A stretch of DNA of 64,000 bases from Lacunisphaera limnophila. Its GTDB lineage: Bacteria; Verrucomicrobiota; Verrucomicrobiia; Opitutales; Opitutaceae. Positions 28,951-37,126 of this stretch are shown here, one piece after another (the first letter of the stretch is position 1; each line of letters starts with the position of its first letter). The stretch lies in assembly GCF_001746835.1 (NCBI RefSeq), contig NZ_CP016094.1, positions 3,549,501-3,613,500 on the forward strand. The letters run 5' to 3'. The position numbers and the translations under genes were made by a program. A model generated the notes under the pieces. It saw nothing but the letters and a program-made list of their open reading frames with translations. It made no database searches and was not told the origin of the DNA.

Positions 28951-30996
28951 ATGCGCCGCGACCCCATGGCACGACGGACTCAATGGAGTGCCGCAAAAAG
29001 CTCCGCCTGGGTCTTGGTGTTTCTCTGTGGAGCTGCGCTCCCGGCCCAGGATGCTCCGACGCCGGCCGCCATGGCGGAGTTGTCGTTCGAGCAGCTGATG
29101 GATATCACCATCATCACCGCCTCCAAGAGCGAGCAGACCCTCGCGAACACCGCCGCCGCCGTGACGGTCCTGTCCAACGGGGAGATCATCCGCTCCGGCG
29201 CCGTGCGGATTCCCGAGGCCCTGCGCTGGGTGCCTGGCGTCAACGTCGCCCAGATCAATTCTGACAACTGGGCGGTCACCACCCGCGGGTTCAACGACCG
29301 GCTCTCGAACAAGCAACTCGTCATGATCGACGGGCGTTCCATTTACACCCCCCTGACCGCCGGCGTGTTCTGGGACAAAGTCGGCCTCCTGCTCGAGGAC
29401 TTGGACCGCATTGAGGTGGTGCGCGGGCCCGGGGGCTCCCTGTGGGGCGCCAATGCCGTCAACGGCGTGATCAACATCCTGAGCAAATCCGCCCGCGACA
29501 CCCTCGGCGGGCTGGTTTACGCCGGCACCGGTCCGGAGTATTCGGCGGGCGGCCTGCGCCAGGGATTCGCCACCGGACCCCGGAGCTGGGCGCGGATCTA
29601 CGCGAAACACGAAATCGCCGAGGACAGCCGGATCCGAAACGGCGGTGACGCGGACGACCACTGGGACCACTTCCAGACCGGCTTTCGCTACGACGCGGAG
29701 GGCCCCACCGGCCACACCTTCACCGTGCAGGGGGACTATTACGCTCACGACAGCATCGCCGGCGAACCGCTGGTGACACCGGCGGGGTTGTTGCCCAGCC
29801 GATTTTCCGCCCAGGCCGAAGGCTACAACACCCTGGCCCGCTGGATCCGGGAATTCGACGGCGATCGCATCCAAATCCAGGCTTATTTCGACCATACCTC
29901 CGCGGAAACGAGCCAGGTCCTCGAGCGTCGGCGAACGCTCGACGTCGATTTTCAACACGACCTGGCTGCGACCGGTCGGCATAAACTGAGTTGGGGCTTG
30001 AACGCGCGCTGGAGTCAGGACCACACCACGGCCAGCGCGGCCGGCGGCTATGTGCCGGCCTCCTACCTCCACCGCCTGGCGGGGCTCTTCGCCCAGGACG
30101 AGATCACCTTGGACCCCGGCCGCTGGCGGATGACGATCGGCACCAAGGTCGAGCGGAGCAGCTACACCGACTACGAGGTCCAACCCAGCGTCCGCCTCCT
30201 CTGGACGCCCACCAAAGTCACCACGGTGTGGGCGGCCGTCTCCCGGGCCGTGCGCACGCCCAGCCGATCCGACCGGGCCATCAGCCTGGATGTCTTTTAT
30301 GTCCCGCCCGGGCCCAACCCCGCCAATCCTGCCGCCCTGCCGCTGCTCTTGCGCGCCGAAGGCGATCCGGACGTTAAATCGGAATACCTGATCGGGTATG
30401 AAACCGGCGCCCGCGTGCAGGTGAATCCCCACCTTTCGCTGGATGCCTCCCTTTTCTACAATGATTACCGCGACGTGATCCTGGGGGCATTCGAACCGGC
30501 GGCCACGCGCATCGTGGCGGACCGCCTACCGCTGCATCTGGTGACCCCGATCCGGTTGCTCAACTCCACGGAGGCCCGGAGCTACGGCGGCGAACTGCAG
30601 GCCCTCTGGCATCCCACGAATTCCGTGCAGCTGTCGGCCGTCTACAGTCATCTCCACATCACGGCCCGCGCTTTGATGGCCGGGGTTTTTTCCATCAACA
30701 CGCTGAGCCGGGTTTCTCCTGTCCACCAGGGCGGCCTGCGCCTGAGCGTGGATCTGCCGCACAACCTGAAGCTGGATGCCAACAGCCGCTACGTCTCCGA
30801 TCTGCCGGCCAGCGGCATCCCGTCCTATACCGAACTTGACCTGCGCCTGGCATGGGCCGTCCGCCCCGGCCTCGAGTTGTCCGTCACGGGCAAAAACCTC
30901 CTCGACGGCCAGCACGGCGAATTCGGCCCCCGCGTGAATGAACCTTACTTCGAGATCGAGCGGTCGGTGTACTTCAAAGCGGCTTGGAGCTACTAA
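28951..30996 (+). CDS. TonB-dependent outer-membrane receptor
   Basis: 681 aa. A signal peptide (SSAWVLVFLCGAALPAQ) is followed by the plug domain: TLANTAAAVTVLSNGEIIRSG, IPEALRWVPGVNVAQ, RGFNDRLSNKQLVMIDGRSIY and DLDRIEVVRGPGGSLWGANAVNGVINI. The beta-barrel ends in an aromatic residue (SVYFKAAWSY). It belongs to the TonB receptor superfamily and should import a scarce substrate. A later ATG at 28966 (MARRTQ) gives a cleaner signal peptide. The 216 bp before it show nothing else. Confidence 0.9.
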   Translation: MRRDPMARRTQWSAAKSSAWVLVFLCGAALPAQDAPTPAAMAELSFEQLMDITIITASKSEQTLANTAAAVTVLSNGEIIRSGAVRIPEALRWVPGVNVAQINSDNWAVTTRGFNDRLSNKQLVMIDGRSIYTPLTAGVFWDKVGLLLEDLDRIEVVRGPGGSLWGANAVNGVINILSKSARDTLGGLVYAGTGPEYSAGGLRQGFATGPRSWARIYAKHEIAEDSRIRNGGDADDHWDHFQTGFRYDAEGPTGHTFTVQGDYYAHDSIAGEPLVTPAGLLPSRFSAQAEGYNTLARWIREFDGDRIQIQAYFDHTSAETSQVLERRRTLDVDFQHDLAATGRHKLSWGLNARWSQDHTTASAAGGYVPASYLHRLAGLFAQDEITLDPGRWRMTIGTKVERSSYTDYEVQPSVRLLWTPTKVTTVWAAVSRAVRTPSRSDRAISLDVFYVPPGPNPANPAALPLLLRAEGDPDVKSEYLIGYETGARVQVNPHLSLDASLFYNDYRDVILGAFEPAATRIVADRLPLHLVTPIRLLNSTEARSYGGELQALWHPTNSVQLSAVYSHLHITARALMAGVFSINTLSRVSPVHQGGLRLSVDLPHNLKLDANSRYVSDLPASGIPSYTELDLRLAWAVRPGLELSVTGKNLLDGQHGEFGPRVNEPYFEIERSVYFKAAWSY

Positions 30997-31050
30997 CCGG
31001 GGCTTGCCGCCAGGTGATGCGGGCGCCCGTCGGCCGCTTGAGAGCGAAAG

Positions 31051-31452
31051 CTAGGTCGGCAGCGACTTGGCCCGCACCCCTTCGAGCACAGCGCTGGCGG
31101 CTAGCACGGGCCGCACCTCGACCGTGAGCCCCAGCGGCAGGCCCGGACACTGCTTCGCGATCTCCGTCGCCTCCGCGAGCGTGTCGACCGTGAGGAAAAA
31201 GTAGCCGCCCACCACCTCCTTACCCTCGGCATAAGGACCGTCCGAGACCCGCTCCCCCTTCCCGCCCGACACTACCCGGCCCTCCAGGCCCAGCGGGCTC
31301 GCGTGCGCCACTTGGCCCCGATCGGAAAGCGCCTGCACCCAGTCGTTCCATTTCTTCGTCATCTCCTCGCGCTGCGCCGGCGTGAGGTGGGCATGGACGT
31401 CCGGCCCGGCGTTACGAAACAAGAGGAGGTACGAGGTCGTGTCAGGGTTCAT
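31051..31452 (-). CDS. YCII-related domain protein
   Basis: 133 aa from ATG 31452. SYLLLFRNAGPDVHAHLTPAQREEM, VSDGPYAEGKEVVGGYFFLTVDTLAEATEIAKQCPGL shows the DGP(F/Y)-type signature of YCII (DGPF) proteins, small ferredoxin-like folds, some linked to ECF sigma factors. A second copy sits at 61312-61719 next to such a sigma factor. This copy has no sigma factor beside it. Confidence 0.8.
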   Translation of the reverse strand: MNPDTTSYLLLFRNAGPDVHAHLTPAQREEMTKKWNDWVQALSDRGQVAHASPLGLEGRVVSGGKGERVSDGPYAEGKEVVGGYFFLTVDTLAEATEIAKQCPGLPLGLTVEVRPVLAASAVLEGVRAKSLPT

Positions 31453-31757
31453 GGTCTCAGGGGGGGATGATCTATTTCCGCACGCCGCTCGGGCGGCGCA
31501 AGCATTTGCCATCGCGTCTGGCCACCGGCCCCCGGCGGACTTCGCGGCGCGCTTCGCCCGCACAACGAACCAGGGCGGGGCATGGATTTGGGCATGGCAT
31601 GAGGAGGGGGCATCATACCCGACGATCCAGAGTCAACCGGGCCGACACGCGGATGTTAAAATCTTCCCCCGTGGCACCGGCGCGAACAGTCCGAAGCCGG
31701 GACACTCTTGCGGCGGCCCCCTCACACCCTCATACCCTCACACCCTCCAACCCTCCG
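31453..31757. other. Gene-free spacer with CTCATACCCTCACA low complexity
   Basis: No gene is supported. 31722-31755 is CACCCTCATACCCTCACACC-type low complexity, also present at 48078-48106. The remainder has no recognisable signal. Confidence 0.5.
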
Positions 31758-31812
31758 CCCCTGATTTGCCCCGCAAATCACCCTGAGCAAGCCCAGCGCG
31801 TCGAACGGGCTC
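31758..31812. repeat. CCCTGAGCAAG repeat, copy R3, at integron edge
   Basis: CCTGATTTGCCCCGCAAATC, then ACCCTGAGCAAGCCCAGCGC and GTCGAACGGG. Nearly identical to R1, and it touches the 3' end of the integrase gene. It marks the left boundary of the integron. Confidence 0.8.
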
Positions 31813-33265
31813 ACCCCTGATCCAACGGCGACCTCACCCCCAAGCCCGGCTTGTTCATGACATGCAGGTAAATCTGCGTCGTCCGAATATCATCGTGCCC
31901 CAGCAACTCTTGCACCGTCCGCAAGTCGGTGCCGGATTCCAAGAGGTGCGTGGCAAACGAATGGCGCAGCACATGCGGCGACACCCGTTTATTTAGCGCC
32001 GCTTTCGTGGCTGCCTCTTTGAGGGCGCGCTGAAACAGATTGTCACTCACATGGTGCCGGCGCCGGATTCCCGTGGCCGGATCCACGCCCAATTCCCGCG
32101 AAGGGAACACCCACTGCCATTCCCAGCTCACTCCGGCCTTGGGGTACTTCTTGTTCAATCCCTCGGGCAACCAGACCCCGGGCACGTTCGCCGTGCGATC
32201 TGCCTCCCATAACTCGTGCAGCCGCGCACAGTGCACCTTCAACTCGGGCATCAATCGCTCGGGCAACACGGTCATGCGGTCCTTGTCCCCCTTCCCGGCG
32301 ATGACCTGCAATCTTCCGCGTTCAAAATCCAGATGGTGGACCCTCAGGCGCAACAACTCCATCAGCCGCAATCCCGCGCCATAGGCCAGTTCGGCCATTA
32401 GCCGCGGCCGGCCTTGCATCTGGGCAAACAAGGACTTTGCCTCCGTCACCGAGAGGACCGTCGGCAAGCGCTGCTTGGGGTAGGCCCGCTTGAAATCCAT
32501 CTCGCCCAGTTCCCGCCGGAGCGCCCCCTGCATGAGAAAGACCAGGGCGTTCAACGCCTGCTTCTGAGTCGAGGGACTGGCCCGTCCCTCGACAGCCAGC
32601 GCACTGAGAAACGCCGCCACCTCCTCCCCCGCGGCCGCGTAGGGCGAGCGCGGCGCGATGAATCGGGCAAAACGCACCGCCCACTCCCGGTAGGTCTGCT
32701 CGGTGCGCCACAGAAAACCTTTCTCACGGCAGGCCTTGATGAGATCCCGTTCCCACGGCGTGCCGCCCAAATCCTGCGCCGCCGGCGGAGGCTCGCTCGG
32801 CCGCCTGGCCCCGGTTTGGATGTAGGGCGGGATCGCCTGCTCTGAGCCCGCCGAATCGGCCGTATCCCGACTTGCCTCGCCCGGCTCCGCCTCGGCCTCG
32901 GGAGGACGAGCAAACCCGCCCGCGTCTTCCCTCCTCTGGGGGCCAGCGCGCTCGCGCGCACCTTCCTGATTTCGCTGCACCGCCGGCCCACGATCCCCCA
33001 CGCCCGCCCGCTCCACTCCTCCCATTGCCTTCAGCCCTTCGCGATAGAACCAGCGCAGGGCGTCACGCGAGGAACCTCCCCCCTGCCTTTCGCGGCCAGC
33101 AAGATACTGCTTCACCACCTCCACGGTGGCCGCATCGTGCCTGGCCTTGCAGTGTCGTAGGAAGGACAGGATTTCCCGCGTGTACACCACCTTGAATTGC
33201 GGACTGAGCGCCGATGACGCCAACGCCTGCTTCCACTGGGGAAATGAAATGGGCCGATGATGCAT
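31811..33265 (-). CDS. intI: Integron integrase (tyrosine recombinase) with extended N-terminus
   Basis: 484 aa from ATG 33265; a TTG at 33310 would add 15 residues. Residue numbers here count from the TTG frame. Catalytic residues are R315 (YGAGLRLMELL), the lysine of GKGDKDR, H446 and R449 (SPHVLRHSFATH), H472 (LLGHDD) and Y481 (TTQIYLHV). WVFPSRELGVDPATG and RRRHHVSDNLFQRALKEAA are the IntI-specific insert. Ordinary integrases are about 320-340 aa. Here residues 16-95 look like one core-binding (SAM-like) domain, then a disordered linker 96-183, then a second such domain 184-275. The double-domain layout is unusual. Confidence 0.92.
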   Translation of the reverse strand: MHHRPISFPQWKQALASSALSPQFKVVYTREILSFLRHCKARHDAATVEVVKQYLAGRERQGGGSSRDALRWFYREGLKAMGGVERAGVGDRGPAVQRNQEGARERAGPQRREDAGGFARPPEAEAEPGEASRDTADSAGSEQAIPPYIQTGARRPSEPPPAAQDLGGTPWERDLIKACREKGFLWRTEQTYREWAVRFARFIAPRSPYAAAGEEVAAFLSALAVEGRASPSTQKQALNALVFLMQGALRRELGEMDFKRAYPKQRLPTVLSVTEAKSLFAQMQGRPRLMAELAYGAGLRLMELLRLRVHHLDFERGRLQVIAGKGDKDRMTVLPERLMPELKVHCARLHELWEADRTANVPGVWLPEGLNKKYPKAGVSWEWQWVFPSRELGVDPATGIRRRHHVSDNLFQRALKEAATKAALNKRVSPHVLRHSFATHLLESGTDLRTVQELLGHDDIRTTQIYLHVMNKPGLGVRSPLDQG

Positions 33266-33283
33266 ACGAGTCGGCCCGGGTCG

Positions 33284-33333
33284 GAACTTACGCTTTTGTC
33301 CGGTTTTCAAGCAATCCCGAAAAGCGTAAGTTC
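33284..33333. promoter_or_regulatory. 14-bp inverted repeat upstream of intI
   Basis: GAACTTACGCTTTT at 33284-33297 and its exact complement AAAAGCGTAAGTTC at 33320-33333, 22 bp apart, between intI and attI. It could be an operator, an integrase accessory site, or a leader hairpin in the intI mRNA. The related string AACTTAAGCTTTTCG recurs directly at 33395-33409. Confidence 0.65.
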
Positions 33334-33355
33334 AGAATTCGAGTCTTGAGGGTAA

Positions 33356-33369
33356 GCGACTTAAGTCGC
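33356..33369. promoter_or_regulatory. Palindrome GCGACTTAAGTCGC
   Basis: A perfect 14-bp palindrome between the inverted repeat and the first cassette. It may be a repressor or integrase binding site. It does not match the TGTTC-N4-GAACA type of LexA site. Confidence 0.5.
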
Positions 33370-33410
33370 ATTCGTTGCGCCATGAACCATCGGCAACTTA
33401 AGCTTTTCGC

Positions 33411-33434
33411 CGTGGCCGAATAACACTGATCGGC
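33411..33434 (+). other. Candidate attI site
   Basis: GTGGCCGAATAACACTGATC then GGC. The core GATCGGC (33428-33434) is where the first cassette begins; GGCCGA/TCGGC form a short inverted pair. Position between divergent intI and the array is as expected for attI, but the true borders cannot be set from sequence alone. Confidence 0.55.
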
Positions 33435-33441
33435 GGAAGAC

Positions 33442-33855
33442 ATGCTCACGCTTCTCTACGCGCTGGCCGCTCCCATCACAACGATTCCGCTCGCTGTAGG
33501 CGCGGCTGGGCTAGTGCCGTGGTTCAGAGCATCAGTAGTGCTGGTAGCGTTCTGTTTGGTGGTCTGCGCTCTAAAGAAGAAAGAAAGAATCGGGCGGCAG
33601 TTTACCGCGAATCTGCTTCCGTTGCTGGTTGCCTGGCCGGTCATTGGCATTGCTTACACCGTATGTCGGGAGAAGCCGCAATACACCGACTATCTTCCCC
33701 TCGTGATTTGGCCGTATTTCCTGCTTGTCGCTGGCGCACTGTGGTTCACGCGGAAGACGATTTTTCTATCGCTGGCTGCACAGTCGCTACTGTCGATCTA
33801 TGCACTCGGGTCCTTCTATTGTTGCGCGATGGCAATCAGCGGGAAGTGGATTTAG
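33442..33855 (+). CDS. Cassette 1: membrane protein
   Basis: 137 aa with about four hydrophobic segments (LLYALAAPITTIPLAVGAAG, ASVVLVAFCLVVCAL, ANLLPLLVAWPVIGIAYTV, WPYFLLVAGALWF). It begins eight bases after the GATCGGC core, so it is the proximal, most recently acquired cassette. No family is recognised. Confidence 0.65.
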   Translation: MLTLLYALAAPITTIPLAVGAAGLVPWFRASVVLVAFCLVVCALKKKERIGRQFTANLLPLLVAWPVIGIAYTVCREKPQYTDYLPLVIWPYFLLVAGALWFTRKTIFLSLAAQSLLSIYALGSFYCCAMAISGKWI

Positions 33856-33864
33856 AAGGAAGAT

Positions 33865-33979
33865 GCCGATCCAGCCGCCCCAGCCAACTCTCACCATCCG
33901 TCCTTTTTCGATCATCACAATCCCGCTCCAACCTCCGTCCGCCGCTCCCGGTGAGCGCGGCTGAACTCAATCGTTAGCC
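33865..33979 (+). other. attC 1 (115 bp)
   Basis: R'' GCCGATC at 33865, complement of cassette 1's own leading GATCGGC; R' GTTAGCC at 33973. Long family with CACCATCCGTCC inside, shared with attC 5, 22 and 25. Confidence 0.85.
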
Positions 33980-33984
33980 AGAAA

Positions 33985-34341
33985 ATGAAGAGACCCTTCG
34001 CAGTCTACCTAGCCACAGCGGTGCTCCTTATGCAGGTCGGTCAGTTGGCTTGGCTCGCGAGTCACATTAAGAGCGATCCAAAGTATCTTATCGGGAATTG
34101 GCAGGTTGTCGGAATCGCCGTCGTCTTCTCGGTGTTTTTCTATCTGAAGCCACGAATCGGCCGTTGGTATGTTGTGCCGTATTTTGCGCTGGTCGGCCTA
34201 TCGACGCTTTCGAAGCTATCACAAGCCTCCTACAGCCTTACTGGCATCCTTGGGATGGTAGTTGCCGTTCTCATGTTTACTTCTGCTGTTTTGCTCGTTC
34301 GTCTGCCGGCGAACTCTGTCCATCATGAAAAGAAGGGCTAA
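33985..34341 (+). CDS. Cassette 2: membrane protein
   Basis: 118 aa, four predicted TM segments (VYLATAVLLMQVGQLAW, WQVVGIAVVFSVFFYL, VVPYFALVGLSTLSKL, ILGMVVAVLMFTSAVLLV). The stop codon lies inside the R'' box. Unknown function. Confidence 0.65.
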   Translation: MKRPFAVYLATAVLLMQVGQLAWLASHIKSDPKYLIGNWQVVGIAVVFSVFFYLKPRIGRWYVVPYFALVGLSTLSKLSQASYSLTGILGMVVAVLMFTSAVLLVRLPANSVHHEKKG

Positions 34342-34399
34342 CCAATTGCCACAGACAACTCGGGCCTTCGGCCCTCGTGTCTGAGCTCAAACGATCGGC
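34336..34399 (+). other. attC 2 (64 bp)
   Basis: R'' GGCTAAC at 34336 complements cassette 2's leading GTTAGCC; R' is the non-canonical GATCGGC at 34393. Hairpin CGGGCCTTCGGCCCTCG in the middle. Confidence 0.85.
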
Positions 34400-34408
34400 A
34401 GAAGAAAG

Positions 34409-34723
34409 ATGACGCGCACGTTGATCACTGGACTTACGACGCCGATAACTGGCTACGCATTGGGGTATTTGGCTGGGAGCATTGCTGCGCCGACCTCACA
34501 GCCTGCCTGGCTTACGTTGGGTGGAGTGGTTGGCCTGGCTTCGGCTATAGCGCATCCACTAATCTATCAAATTGTATGGGTAGTCGTCGCAGCCCGAACC
34601 AAAGAAGAAGAGAAAGAATCCCGCCGCGATAGGCATCGAGCCACCGTTTGCGGCGTGATCTCATTGGTGTTGGTCGCAGTGCTAGCTGTAGCCCTTGCTC
34701 TGCTATGGAAGTCCAAAGCCTGA
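34409..34723 (+). CDS. Cassette 3: membrane protein
   Basis: 104 aa. Hydrophobic N-terminal half (TTPITGYALGYLAGSIAA, LTLGGVVGLASAIAHPL), a charged loop (RTKEEEKESRRDRHR) and a C-terminal TM (VISLVLVAVLAVALALLW). Unknown function. Confidence 0.6.
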   Translation: MTRTLITGLTTPITGYALGYLAGSIAAPTSQPAWLTLGGVVGLASAIAHPLIYQIVWVVVAARTKEEEKESRRDRHRATVCGVISLVLVAVLAVALALLWKSKA

Positions 34724-34727
34724 AAGT

Positions 34728-34794
34728 GCCGATCCAGCCGCCCGAGCCAATGTCCGGGCTGGCGCCCGGCCATGGCTCACCTTAAACGATCGGC
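34728..34794 (+). other. attC 3 (67 bp)
   Basis: R'' GCCGATC at 34728 and R' GATCGGC at 34788; the two boxes are exact complements. Terminal hairpin CCGGGCTGGCGCCCGG. Confidence 0.85.
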
Positions 34795-34803
34795 GGAAGA
34801 AAT

Positions 34804-35091
34804 ATGAATCCCCTTGGCATCCCTCCCATCGCTGAAGCCAGCGAAGATTCAATTGAGCTTCTCCGCCTCTGGGCCGTGCGCGGAGCTGGCCAGCAGATGA
34901 TCCTGCGACATAGCGCTTGGAAAGATCCCGCTGCTTGGGGATTGGCGCTCGTAGATATTGCCCGTCACGTTGCTCGCGCACACGCCCAGGAAGGAAAGAA
35001 CGAAGAAGAGGTTTTTCAGCGTATCATCGCCGGTTTCAAGATGGAGCTCGAGTCCTCGACCGATACTCTGACCGGGAAGATCCAAGACTAA
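34804..35091 (+). CDS. Cassette 4: DUF5076-like protein
   Basis: 95 aa. The pattern IPPIAEASEDSIELLRLWAV, then HSAWKDPAAWGLALVDIARHVARAH and a C-terminal acidic helix resembles DUF5076, a family of unknown function known mostly from Alphaproteobacteria. The leader GGCGGAAGAAATATG provides the ribosome binding site. Confidence 0.65.
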   Translation: MNPLGIPPIAEASEDSIELLRLWAVRGAGQQMILRHSAWKDPAAWGLALVDIARHVARAHAQEGKNEEEVFQRIIAGFKMELESSTDTLTGKIQD

Positions 35092-35094
35092 AGA

Positions 35095-35229
35095 GCCGAT
35101 CCAGACCGCCAGAGAACAACGCGCGGGATTTGACCTAAATCGCATGTGCCTTCTCCGCTCAGCATCTCCCGTTGTTCAAAAGGGCTCACTCCACGCTCGC
35201 CCGCGCGTGTCTCATCGGTGACGTTAGGC
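35095..35229 (+). other. attC 4 (135 bp)
   Basis: R'' GCCGATC at 35095 complements cassette 4's GATCGGC; R' GTTAGGC at 35223. Long family with GAACAACGCGCGGGA, shared with attC 8; attC 13 is close (GACAACGCGCGGGA). Confidence 0.85.
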
Positions 35230-35237
35230 AAAGAAAG

Positions 35238-35639
35238 ATGAACTGGCAGGCGATAGACTCTCAGGCCGATCTCGACTCACTCGCGAAAAGCGCCTGCTGG
35301 GAGGACTCGTCTTGCGTGGCCTACACGGCGAGCGAAGAGACTCAGCCTTTCTATCCAGCGGACGTTTCCCGCGATGGTCACCACCGGAAGAATCTTCACC
35401 TTATTTGCGCAGCAGATTCCTCAAGCGGTGCGTTTCTGGAGCTAGTGTTCGTGCAGGCCGAGAGATTCACCTCCGATTTCCTCGATAGCCCTTTTATCCA
35501 AGGGCGTGTCGATTCGCTTCGACGCGTGATCATCACTGATGCGGAAGGCGAGAGTGTGATGCGATGTGCTCGCTTGATCTATCGGTTTTCGGATATGAGG
35601 CCCGAGTTGCCGATGACATCGAATGAAGAAAGAGCCTAA
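35238..35639 (+). CDS. Cassette 5: hypothetical protein
   Basis: 133 aa, soluble: MNWQAIDSQADLDSLAKSA, then FYPADVSRDGHHRKNLHLIC and MRCARLIYRFSDM. Mixed alpha/beta pattern with no recognised domain. Start ATG 35238 follows AAGAAAG. Function unknown. Confidence 0.6.
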   Translation: MNWQAIDSQADLDSLAKSACWEDSSCVAYTASEETQPFYPADVSRDGHHRKNLHLICAADSSSGAFLELVFVQAERFTSDFLDSPFIQGRVDSLRRVIITDAEGESVMRCARLIYRFSDMRPELPMTSNEERA

Positions 35640-35747
35640 CCAGTCGCCAGAGCCAACGCTCGCCATCCGTCCTTTTTCGGGCGCGTTTTCTGCGCTCGCA
35701 ACTCCGTCCGCGCTCTCGGCGAGCGCGGCTCATCTTTGACGTTGGGC
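35634..35747 (+). other. attC 5 (114 bp)
   Basis: R'' GCCTAAC at 35634 complements cassette 5's GTTAGGC; R' GTTGGGC at 35741. Same long family as attC 1. Confidence 0.88.
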
Positions 35748-35757
35748 GAAGAAGAAC

Positions 35758-36402
35758 ATGACGTCTGATCAGCTCATCGCAGAAGGAAGGCAGTTGATGC
35801 GGCCATCTCTATTTTTGCGCCCGCAAGGCTCCGGACCAGTCGCCGCAATTTGGTACGATTACGACGAAGCTCAGGTCGACTCGACCGGCCAACGGCTTTG
35901 GCTGACGGTAGATGCGCGCATCGTGCCAGGTGTACCTGAAGTGGCCAAAGGTTGTCTGAGTATTTTCACAGATGAAGAAAAGTGCGAAGGTGGCCGGATA
36001 GAAGTGGCGCCTTCCTATCCGAAACGTGCGGGCACAGCACTCTATGCGCATGAAGTGTCCGTGCTTCCCCCGATCGACGCAGTATTTACGCGTGGCTCCG
36101 CAGCCGTCGAGTCGTGGATCCGTTCGTACGGCTGGGACAGAAGCGAGCGCTACAACGACAACTTCAAAGGGCGAGATATCGTCGAGGCATATGAGCGAGT
36201 TTGGATGGAAGAATTTCCTCTCTATGCGGGGCAGGACGTATATGCCTCATTGGGCGGTTGGCATTGGCCGGGTCCTGATGACGACTGGCACGCTTTGATC
36301 GACGAGCGTTTGATCGTGACGACATTTCGAGATTCAGAACCTTCGGTCGAAGCATGGTCCACCCGGCAAGAAGGATTCAGGGTGATTCAGCGCATCACAT
36401 GA
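35758..36402 (+). CDS. Cassette 6: hypothetical protein, 214 aa
   Basis: One of the two largest cassette proteins. Soluble, with aromatic-rich stretches (FPLYAGQDVYASLGGWHWPG) and a DDDWHALIDERLIV region. No signal or TM. No family is recognised, although the size and composition are like many immunity-type or SMI1-like proteins; this is only a resemblance. Confidence 0.6.
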   Translation: MTSDQLIAEGRQLMRPSLFLRPQGSGPVAAIWYDYDEAQVDSTGQRLWLTVDARIVPGVPEVAKGCLSIFTDEEKCEGGRIEVAPSYPKRAGTALYAHEVSVLPPIDAVFTRGSAAVESWIRSYGWDRSERYNDNFKGRDIVEAYERVWMEEFPLYAGQDVYASLGGWHWPGPDDDWHALIDERLIVTTFRDSEPSVEAWSTRQEGFRVIQRIT

Positions 36403-36409
36403 AGAAAGA

Positions 36410-36470
36410 GCCCAACCAACCGCCAGAGCCAATGCCGCTAAAGCGGCATGGCTCATCTTGAACGTTCGGC
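36410..36470 (+). other. attC 6 (61 bp)
   Basis: R'' GCCCAAC at 36410 complements cassette 6's GTTGGGC; R' GTTCGGC at 36464. Short hairpin family: GAGCCAATGCCGC and GCGGCATGGCTC pair. Confidence 0.88.
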
Positions 36471-36476
36471 GCAAAC

Positions 36477-36722
36477 ATGAGCACCACTCCGCGCACACAT
36501 CCGTTCAAGAAAGGCGCGACGTATCGCGTGAAGAAGGCATTTTCCTCCCTTGATGATTTCAGCGAAGGCGAGGTCATGAAGTTTGAGGAGAGTTCCTACT
36601 CGCGCTACGACGAGATGTCGGGGTTCACCTTCATCGACAAAGAAGGGAAGAGGCGTCGGTGGGATATCCACGATCAGGATTCGATAGAAATCTGGCGCAA
36701 ACTTTTCGAGGAAGTCGGATGA
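36477..36722 (+). CDS. Cassette 7: small soluble protein
   Basis: 81 aa: THPFKKGATYRVKKAFSSLD, then FSEGEVMKFEESSYSRYDEM and DKEGKRRRWDI. It reads as a small beta-barrel (SH3-like) domain. Unknown family. Confidence 0.6.
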   Translation: MSTTPRTHPFKKGATYRVKKAFSSLDDFSEGEVMKFEESSYSRYDEMSGFTFIDKEGKRRRWDIHDQDSIEIWRKLFEEVG

Positions 36723-36729
36723 ACACCCG

Positions 36730-36819
36730 GCCGAACCAGACACTAGAGGGAACTCCGGGAAAGCGTCCCTTCCTTCGGCAAAGTCTGGTGCCCGTCGTCC
36801 CTCACCTGTAGCGTTAGGC
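36730..36819 (+). other. attC 7 (90 bp)
   Basis: R'' GCCGAAC at 36730 complements cassette 7's GTTCGGC; R' GTTAGGC at 36813. Interior unlike the other attC sites. Confidence 0.82.
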
Positions 36820-36823
36820 CGAA

Positions 36824-37126
36824 ATGAAGCCCCACGAGCGCATCCTAGTTCGCATCCTGCTCGTCCTTGCAGCATGGTTATTCGGCTGTGGTGCCGTCGT
36901 TGTCCTGCGCGGTGAGACAATTCGCATCGGTCGCTTTCACCCCGAAGAAATCAGAAAGAGCGATAGTCCCATTCGCTACTGGACCTTCGCCAGCATCCCT
37001 GTGCTTGCGACCGGCATTCTAGCCGCTGGCTTCGTGTGGTCATTTTCACCGAGATGGCAGTCGAGGCCGGTCAAAAGAAGAAGCCTAACCAGACCGCCAG
37101 AGAACAACGCGCGGGATGTGACCTAA
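36824..37126 (+). CDS. Cassette 8: membrane protein reading into attC
   Basis: 100 aa with two TM segments (ILLVLAAWLFGCGAVVVL, SIPVLATGILAAGFVWSF). The last residues (SLTRPPENNARDVT) are translated from the attC site, which supplies the stop codon. Unknown function. Confidence 0.55.
   Translation: MKPHERILVRILLVLAAWLFGCGAVVVLRGETIRIGRFHPEEIRKSDSPIRYWTFASIPVLATGILAAGFVWSFSPRWQSRPVKRRSLTRPPENNARDVT

Noticed and set aside
33266-33441. A LexA-type SOS site controlling intI
   Set aside because: No TGTTC-N4-GAACA or CTGT-N8-ACAG type motif was found; the palindromes present differ.
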